From the NCBI GenBank assembly GCA_016839845.1, contig JAEOTL010000148.1:1-7086 (forward strand): DNA of 7,086 bases. The letters are read 5' to 3'. The position numbers were made by a program, and so were the translations under genes. Positions 1 through 5,413 of the stretch are shown piece after piece (the stretch's first letter is position 1; the number at the start of each line of letters is the position of its first letter). Below the pieces are notes generated by a model, which ran no database searches, had not been told where the DNA came from, and saw nothing but the letters and a program-made list of their open reading frames with translations. This stretch comes from Promethearchaeota archaeon (GTDB taxonomy: Archaea > Asgardarchaeota > Lokiarchaeia > Sigynarchaeales > SOKP01).

Positions 1-3000
1 ATCTAAAAGAATCAAGTGGATTTACTCTGGATTCTACTTCTTACAATCAGAATGGTTTAATTACAGGAACAGTAATACGGCCATCTGCAGGTCAAATCAG
101 TAATGCATATAATTATGGAACTGATGGTACTTTCAATGTGGGAGATCCTGCTGATGGTCATCTTGATTTTGGTATAGAAAGTTTTATGGTTAGTATGTGG
201 ATAAATGTTGATATAAATACGGGGGCAGTACAAATTCCTCTTTATAAGGGTGCCTCTAGTACTTTTGACCCGGGGTATTGTTTTGGAACTACAACGGCAG
301 GTGATAGTATGTCATTTCATATTACTGATGGAAGTAGTAATGTTGGTAGCCCTAGCGCCAGTGTAACTTTCGATTCTTGGATATATATCGTTGGAATAGT
401 TGATAGAACTAATGATCGAATTCGGATCTATAAAAATGGTACCGAAGTTCAAACGGGAACAGATATAAGCACAATCCTTAGCATAGATGGTGATATAGAT
501 TTTCAATGTGCTAATCCTAGTTATGATTTCGACGGACTTCTGGATGAAGTGAGGGTTCTAAATGAAACTCGTTCATCTACTTGGATTAAGACGGAATATT
601 ATAATCAATATGATCCTAATTCTTTTTACTCCATAGGAGCAGAACAAGGCTTACCGGGAGTAAAGTATAGCAATCTTCAAGTTAATACGATTGATCTGTA
701 CGGAAATTCCCTCCCTTTTACAAATGTTTCAATATACAATCAAACTAAACGAATAAGAAGTAACCTTACTGATTCTAATGGTAATGCTTCATTCATGAAT
801 TTAATTCAGGGAGAATATAACTTTACGGCAACAATAATATCAGATATAGGAAACCATATAGAAACCGTAAATGTTACATCTAAAGCTATTTCAATTAATC
901 AATCGTCTCAAATTGTCACCCTGATTTGTGATGTAGGATCAAATTTCATCAAAGTTGTTGATATTGATGGCACATTCATTGATAGTGGGTGGATTGTAGT
1001 TGGCAATAGCAGTCATGAACTGCAAAATTGCACGATTGATAGTAATGGAAACGCACGATTTTGGTGGGTAGAAACCCTTCCATATCAATATAATTACACA
1101 ATCTTCTATCAAGATATTAATTATGAACCACAAATTATTCGAGTTGGTTCAGGGGATATAACAACTCCAAATTCTTCAATTCAAGTCCAAGTGAGTTTAA
1201 CAACAATTAACTTTGATATTCAGACCCTTATCACTAAAGAAGCGGTTGGTGGTGTTAAATTACTATTAACTGCTACTAATACGGGGAAAAGTATTGTTAA
1301 CCTAACTTCAGATAACGATGGGAAAGCAACATTAAGATGGTTGAATTCTTCAGGGATAAATGGGAATTATTCTTTACAACTTGTATTCTTTGGTGCTTTG
1401 AGGTTGTTTAATATGACATCTATCACTAAAACGTTAGTTTCAGAAGTTAATTTTACAGTGTCTGCCACTGAGGACTTTTCGATATACATTCAAGTTTCAT
1501 TAGAAAATTATGAGACAGAACTTATCTCTTTAAATCCAACAGATTATATTTCTGTTAAATGGGGCTCTCAGTTGATTCTAAGGATGTTATTTAATGTCAG
1601 TAAAGCAATAGGTGCTGAAAGCTTATTAGGGCCTACTTATAGCGATGTAATGTTATATGAAATATATAAGGGCGCAGATCTTATTCATTCTGGAAATCTA
1701 GGCATTGAAACAGATTACACAGGAACTCACTATTCACTTATCAACACAGAAAGTTTGGAAAGTGATATAACTTATTTGATTTTTATCTCAGCTCAGAAAT
1801 CAGGGTATTCAATCCCTCAAGATTTCCTTCTGCAATTAAGTATATTGAAAAACCAATTAATTCTAAACCAATCGCAAAATGATGATTCAGTTCAATCAGT
1901 TTATTGGGCAGACAGTATCGATTTCTCGGTAAAACCTTACGGTGAAATTTCTGAAAGCTTTACTACTGAAACTAACATTTATCAAAGTATAGATCATAAT
2001 TTTAAGTTCTCTCTCCCAGATATTAAGACTAATTGGAATCTATCCCAAATTATATTCAATATTTATAACATTTCATGGAATGTCAATATGTCTGATATTA
2101 ATTTATCCATTTTAGATCCCTTTGGTGTTAATAGAGTATTTAACGTTTCCAATCATGCAGGATGGGATTATAATCTTGGTGTTTGGGAAGGCATAACCTT
2201 AAATTTGAACCAAGGTAGCCCAAGCGCTAACAATAATTTTGAGTTTTTGATTAGTGGTACATTTGATAACACGATAGATGTTATTGCCGATGCATGCTTT
2301 ATTAGAGATCATATTAATATTCAATATGTAAAATACAACATTTCAAACTCAATTTCCATTTTATCAGAATCTGAAGGGTGGGCAATTAAAAATATCACTT
2401 TTCTTATTCAAAATTGCTACAATACCACTTCCTGGCAAAAAGTCAATTTATCAACTCTCACGAATTTAAATATTTCTACTGTTGAGGGAGTTAAATATTC
2501 GCTTTTTTCTGGGGATTCTGAAGGGAATGGGGTATTAATTATAGATGACAGAATAATTTATCCGGAGGATAATCAATATTTATTTACAGTCGAGAGTAAT
2601 CCATCCATTATCTTTGAAGCAATGATAACGGTTGAGTATGTTCAAGTATTTTACCAAAATCAATATTTAGAAACTTTAAATACAACAAATATACACCAAA
2701 ACATATCTAATGGAGGAAGTTGTTTATTAAGCTTAAATGATCATGAATGGGAGGAGAGTTATGCACAACTTCTAATTAATGGAGTAAGAAATGGGAGTCA
2801 ATACTTCCTTCCCTCTCAAGTTGCAATGAATGTTACGATTGGTGGTCAGATATTTCAAATTTCGAATACTCTTATAGGTCAGGGGACATTTTCCTTAAAT
2901 AACTTAACCAAGGATACATTGTATACTTCTGTTATAGAAACTAATCAACCAGTTAACTTTACTCTTTCCTTTAAAATTAGTTATTCACGAACAGTATATT

Positions 3001-5285
3001 ATGAGACTTTGGGTGTGGTCACATATAAAATAAGAGAAGCACCTAATATATATGGAGCAGTTGAATACTATCCTGATTTGGGGTATTATTGGGAAGCAAT
3101 AGACACTTCATTGATCGATTCAGACCATTACACCATACAATTTTCCGTAAATAAAGAAAGTTATATTTCAGCAATAAAAAATTTGGATTTCATAATAATG
3201 AACCGTTTAACCTTAATAAATGGAGAATCGACAATAGCTAAAGTGATCGAATCCATGTACGTTAGAGATTATATCAACTTTACATTCTTATATACGGATA
3301 CTTTAACAAGGGCGAGGATTACAGATTTAACAACACAAAATTACATGTGGGAGAGATATGATCAAGAAGGGAATGTAACCCATCGAGGGGAAGGGACATT
3401 AATTCAAAAATATGATGGGGCTGTTGTTTTAGATTTTGACTCTGAAAACAGAATCATTGGGGAGTACCTAATAATATTAACACTGGATAAGGATAACTAT
3501 GAGTATAAAAATGCTATGCTTCGTTTATCTATTAAGAAACGAGAACTTGAATATTCTTTAAGTAATGCTTTTGATAATTATCAAACCAGGGTTGTTCAAG
3601 GGAATATAATCCCAATCAAAATAAACTTAACTGATCCTACGAGAGAAGGGATCCCTCTGTTAAATGCCTCTATAATATTGACAATAAAAGGAAATGAATA
3701 TCAATTTATTGAACTTACCAATGGTATTTACGGACTTAATTACTCTACAAGCAGCGTAAATGCATTTTTCAGCTCAACAACTCTTACGGGAATTATCAAT
3801 ATCTCAAGAGAAGATTATTTCTCAGAAGAATTATTTATCACGCTTGTAGTAGAAATGGAAGAAATTTTCCCTGGTATGCCTACATTTTACTTTTTAATAA
3901 TCGTATTTGCTATTATTGCTGTTGTCGGGAGCATCGTTGGGTATCGAGTCTATAAAAATGCGACTATCCCAATCTTTGTTAAAAATGTAAGAGAACTAAA
4001 AAAGAGAATTAAAGACGGCAAAGAAGTCTCAGAATCGCTCCTATATTCCCCAAAAGAAGTATTTGTGGGGGAGATAGTGAAAGATAAATGGAGCAATATA
4101 GGGCTTTCGATGGAAGATATCTTGGGTCTTGAAATTAAAAAAAGCAAAAAGATCCCAAAAATAACGCGTATCGAGAAGGAACATGAATTTAAACCATTGG
4201 GACTAATATTAATGAAATGGGATGAGAGAATAGGAGCAGAACTCTTAGGGAAATATCCTGAAGATGTAGATGTGTCTGACAAAACTTTGATGCAAATCTA
4301 TGGAACCCATGAATACAGTGGGGAAAAAGGTTTAATTACATTGTTAAGGGGGAACTTAAGTGTCTTATCATATTATACTGGCCCCGAAACAGGTTATTAT
4401 ATCATCTTAATTTTAAGTGAAGAGGATGATCCTGATATGTACGAAGGAGCAATGGCAAATGTCGCACCAATAATACTACACAACCTTGAAGATGACCTTT
4501 ATCTAGAAATGGTGCCCCTAATTTTCCAACGGCTGTCAGTCTATCCCTCTCTTTCTTACGAACAAAATCTTATCTATTATTATCAGGATTCCATCAAACT
4601 AATGATCATCAATATCTTAAGAGATTATGGCGTAATTACTAAGTCGGAATTGAACATATGGGTGAAAGATAGAGAATTAGAAGGTATCATTGACTTAGAA
4701 TCGATATTGGCTGAACTTATAAAAATTGAAATGATTAGAGTGGCTTCGGTAAAAGGAATTCCGTCTGAAGTAATCTTTCTTACAAAAGATATTTTTATGC
4801 TCCGTGTTCCACCAGACAAACTATTTAGAGATCCAACGAATAATGGTCTCCCAGCTCAGTTAGCTAAGTCATATCAAGATGAGGTTAAGAAATTCTTCAA
4901 CACATATTATCCAACGGAAGAAGATACGATTAAGCTTCTTGATAGGTTAATTGAACCAGAAGTTTATGAAACAGTACGATTATTGAGAACAGCGATAGTT
5001 ACGATGAAAGATTTCGAGAAATTAAAAAATAAAGGAGTTAGTGATATTTATAGCGTATTGAGAAAGTTATGGGATATAAATTTGATAAAAGTCTTTAAAG
5101 ATGAGAAGGGAGTAGAGTATTATACCCTCCTTACCGACTTTCATATAAATATCATTTTTCCAAAATACTTGTTAAACGTAATTAAGGTTTTGAACGAACA
5201 AAAATCTAAATCCGACAAAGTTCTAATCCAGTATCTTAATATACTTGAAGAAACCTATTTCAACTTAAAATCAGAAGAAAAGTAA
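1..5285 (+). CDS. Giant single-pass surface receptor-like protein: LamG, Ig-like stalk, TM helix, longin-like and winged-helix cytosolic tail (5' partial)
   Basis: The frame is open from the first full codon (nt 3, residue 1 here) to TAA at 5283-5285, giving 1760 residues, so the true start is upstream. The GTG at 138 lies inside the LamG fold and is not a credible start. Residues 1-32 match the DUF2341-LamG linker of the downstream gene. LamG runs to about 212 and ends with FDGLLDEVRV (176-185) and WIKTEY. Three small beta units with DSNGNA, DSNGNA and DNDGKA turns follow (about 226-465). A beta-rich stalk with degenerate repeats extends to about 1288. The membrane helix is about 1295-1314. 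The cytosolic tail has a basic juxtamembrane stretch, a longin-like domain (about 1399-1520) and winged-helix-like domains (about 1529-1604 and 1654-1715). About 41 sequons lie before the helix and two after. LamG and DUF2341 modules are known in adhesion and glycan-binding surface proteins; a role in sensing or adhesion with cytosolic signalling is inferred. I do not recognise the full-length protein as a named family. Confidence 0.9.
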   Translation, partial: LKESSGFTLDSTSYNQNGLITGTVIRPSAGQISNAYNYGTDGTFNVGDPADGHLDFGIESFMVSMWINVDINTGAVQIPLYKGASSTFDPGYCFGTTTAGDSMSFHITDGSSNVGSPSASVTFDSWIYIVGIVDRTNDRIRIYKNGTEVQTGTDISTILSIDGDIDFQCANPSYDFDGLLDEVRVLNETRSSTWIKTEYYNQYDPNSFYSIGAEQGLPGVKYSNLQVNTIDLYGNSLPFTNVSIYNQTKRIRSNLTDSNGNASFMNLIQGEYNFTATIISDIGNHIETVNVTSKAISINQSSQIVTLICDVGSNFIKVVDIDGTFIDSGWIVVGNSSHELQNCTIDSNGNARFWWVETLPYQYNYTIFYQDINYEPQIIRVGSGDITTPNSSIQVQVSLTTINFDIQTLITKEAVGGVKLLLTATNTGKSIVNLTSDNDGKATLRWLNSSGINGNYSLQLVFFGALRLFNMTSITKTLVSEVNFTVSATEDFSIYIQVSLENYETELISLNPTDYISVKWGSQLILRMLFNVSKAIGAESLLGPTYSDVMLYEIYKGADLIHSGNLGIETDYTGTHYSLINTESLESDITYLIFISAQKSGYSIPQDFLLQLSILKNQLILNQSQNDDSVQSVYWADSIDFSVKPYGEISESFTTETNIYQSIDHNFKFSLPDIKTNWNLSQIIFNIYNISWNVNMSDINLSILDPFGVNRVFNVSNHAGWDYNLGVWEGITLNLNQGSPSANNNFEFLISGTFDNTIDVIADACFIRDHINIQYVKYNISNSISILSESEGWAIKNITFLIQNCYNTTSWQKVNLSTLTNLNISTVEGVKYSLFSGDSEGNGVLIIDDRIIYPEDNQYLFTVESNPSIIFEAMITVEYVQVFYQNQYLETLNTTNIHQNISNGGSCLLSLNDHEWEESYAQLLINGVRNGSQYFLPSQVAMNVTIGGQIFQISNTLIGQGTFSLNNLTKDTLYTSVIETNQPVNFTLSFKISYSRTVYYETLGVVTYKIREAPNIYGAVEYYPDLGYYWEAIDTSLIDSDHYTIQFSVNKESYISAIKNLDFIIMNRLTLINGESTIAKVIESMYVRDYINFTFLYTDTLTRARITDLTTQNYMWERYDQEGNVTHRGEGTLIQKYDGAVVLDFDSENRIIGEYLIILTLDKDNYEYKNAMLRLSIKKRELEYSLSNAFDNYQTRVVQGNIIPIKINLTDPTREGIPLLNASIILTIKGNEYQFIELTNGIYGLNYSTSSVNAFFSSTTLTGIINISREDYFSEELFITLVVEMEEIFPGMPTFYFLIIVFAIIAVVGSIVGYRVYKNATIPIFVKNVRELKKRIKDGKEVSESLLYSPKEVFVGEIVKDKWSNIGLSMEDILGLEIKKSKKIPKITRIEKEHEFKPLGLILMKWDERIGAELLGKYPEDVDVSDKTLMQIYGTHEYSGEKGLITLLRGNLSVLSYYTGPETGYYIILILSEEDDPDMYEGAMANVAPIILHNLEDDLYLEMVPLIFQRLSVYPSLSYEQNLIYYYQDSIKLMIINILRDYGVITKSELNIWVKDRELEGIIDLESILAELIKIEMIRVASVKGIPSEVIFLTKDIFMLRVPPDKLFRDPTNNGLPAQLAKSYQDEVKKFFNTYYPTEEDTIKLLDRLIEPEVYETVRLLRTAIVTMKDFEKLKNKGVSDIYSVLRKLWDINLIKVFKDEKGVEYYTLLTDFHINIIFPKYLLNVIKVLNEQKSKSDKVLIQYLNILEETYFNLKSEEK
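3..641 (+). other. LamG / concanavalin A-like domain of the first gene (5' end missing)
   Basis: The translation opens in the linker that normally follows DUF2341 (ESSGFTLDST, then a GQISNAYNYG stretch equivalent to the usual GKIGxAxxFDG). It then shows the beta-sandwich pattern of Laminin_G_3-type domains: SFMVSMWIN (usual: sftvsaWvk), WIYIVGIVDRTNDRIRIYKNG (usual: WhHvagvyDg...lYvDG) and FDGLLDEVRV near nt 528-557. The closing WIKTEY...DPNSFYSIG matches the closing segment of the LamG in the downstream gene. Such domains bind glycans or proteins. No ligand can be read from the sequence. Confidence 0.82.
675..1440 (+). repeat. Three tandem Ig-like / carboxypeptidase-regulatory-like modules
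   Basis: Three beta-rich segments follow one another, each with a conserved turn before a beta strand: DSNGNASF (nt 771-794), DSNGNARF (nt 1038-1061) and DNDGKATL (nt 1311-1334). The spacing is 267 and 273 bases, or 89 and 91 codons. The D-x-(N/D)-G-x-A turn followed by a hydrophobic strand and an aromatic-rich strand (EYNFTATI, QYNYTIFY, NYSLQLVF) is typical of CarboxypepD_reg or bacterial Ig-like folds used as spacers in surface proteins. The exact family needs a profile search. Confidence 0.65.
1560..3866 (+). repeat. Degenerate beta-sandwich repeats forming the stalk
   Basis: The stalk repeats a closing hairpin four times: a strand, a K/E-x-x-Y turn, then an alternating hydrophobic strand. 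The copies lie at about nt 1767-1865 (QKSGYSIPQDFLLQLSIL), 3126-3218 (NKESYISAIKNLDFIIM), 3462-3554 (DKDNYEYKNAMLRLSIK) and 3786-3866 (SREDYFSEELFITLVVEM). Units containing the first, third and fourth copies span about 306, 294 and 273 bases. Between the first and second copies (about nt 1900-3020) lies a different beta-rich part. There, sequons are dense and strand patterns recur about every 111-116 codons. Family membership is not recognised; the repeat reading rests on alignment by eye. Confidence 0.5.
3885..3944 (+). other. Single transmembrane helix of the first gene
   Basis: About 20 uncharged, mostly hydrophobic residues (FYFLIIVFAIIAVVGSIVGY) are followed at once by R-V-Y-K-N and, a little further on, a basic stretch (KNVRELKKRIKDGK). 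The positive-inside rule places the C-terminal side in the cytoplasm. The sharp fall in sequons after this helix agrees. No other convincing membrane segment is visible in the 1760 residues of this gene present here. Confidence 0.92.
4197..4555 (+). other. Cytosolic longin-like domain
   Basis: The predicted order by eye is strand (LGLILMKWD), strand (GAELLGKYP), helix (DKTLMQIYGTHEY), three strands (GLITLLRG, LSVLSYYTG, GYYIILILS) and two helices (YEGAMANVAPIILHNLED and LYLEMVPLIFQRLSV). This beta-beta-alpha-beta-beta-beta-alpha-alpha order is that of longin domains. It differs from roadblock domains, which start with a helix. Longin domains in eukaryotes and Asgard archaea are linked to small GTPase regulation and membrane traffic. 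The fold call is an inference from strand order, and I cannot name a specific family. Confidence 0.5.
4587..5147 (+). other. Two cytosolic winged-helix-like domains
   Basis: The first (about nt 4587-4814) has helices SIKLMIINILRDYG, ITKSELNIWVKD and LESILAELIKIEMI, then a hairpin ending IFLTKDIFMLRVPP. The second (about nt 4962-5147) has YETVRLLRTAIV, MKDFEKLKNKG, DIYSVLRKLWDINLI, then a hairpin VFKDEKGVEYYTLLTDF. Each shows the three-helix plus beta-wing order of winged helix-turn-helix domains. They are separated by a charged, partly helical stretch containing YPTEED. Such domains can bind DNA or act in protein assembly. In a membrane-tethered tail beside a longin-like domain, protein contact is at least as likely as DNA binding. 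Confidence 0.55.
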
Positions 5286-5303
5286 AAAATTAATTTAGAA
5301 TTT

Positions 5304-5320
5304 AAGAAAATTTTTTTCTT
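5304..5320 (+). terminator. Likely T-tract terminator of the first gene
   Basis: Nineteen bases after the TAA stop there is a run of seven T followed by CTT. AAGAAAA (5304-5310) and TTTTCTT (5314-5320) form a weak A/T inverted repeat around it. Archaeal RNA polymerase commonly stops at T-rich tracts without a strong hairpin, so the T run is the main evidence. Confidence 0.5.
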
Positions 5321-5385
5321 CCTTATCTAGAAAGTTCCTCTAAAAATAAATACTCAAATTATCTATTGTTTTTTAAGAAGGTTTG

Positions 5386-5407
5386 ACATAAATATCAAAA
5401 TAAAGGG
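5386..5407 (+). promoter_or_regulatory. Possible TATA-like element and weak ribosome binding site of the second gene
   Basis: CATAAATATC centres near 5391, about 23 bases before the ATG at 5414. That is roughly archaeal TATA-box spacing if the transcript starts at or next to the start codon (leaderless). AAAGGG (5402-5407) lies six bases before the ATG and could instead be a weak Shine-Dalgarno site. A second A+T-rich stretch (TAAAAATAAATA, 5341-5352) is an alternative TATA element for a leader of about 40 bases. In such A+T-rich DNA none of these is strong. Confidence 0.25.
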
Positions 5408-5413
5408 TATGAG

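Noticed and set aside
138..140. GTG as start of the first gene
   Set aside because: The frame stays open to nt 3, and the residues before 138 match the normal DUF2341-LamG linker. The GTG lies inside the LamG fold, with no signal peptide after it.
312..506. Minus-strand open frame, with similar ones at 939-1133 and 4625-4819
   Set aside because: Short frames antisense to well-supported domains, with no recognisable protein features.
3950..4282. Minus-strand open frame of 110 codons
   Set aside because: It lies wholly within the cytosolic-tail coding region of the first gene and is low-complexity (Ser/Ile/Leu-rich), as expected of the complement of an A+T-rich gene.
3963..5285. GTPase, kinase or other enzyme in the cytosolic tail
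   Set aside because: No P-loop (GxxxxGK[ST]), no kinase motifs and no other catalytic signature is visible in the translation.
5286..5413. Small RNA, tRNA or riboswitch in the spacer
   Set aside because: Only 128 bases, A+T-rich, with no cloverleaf or G+C-rich stem; only a T-tract and weak promoter-like elements are visible.
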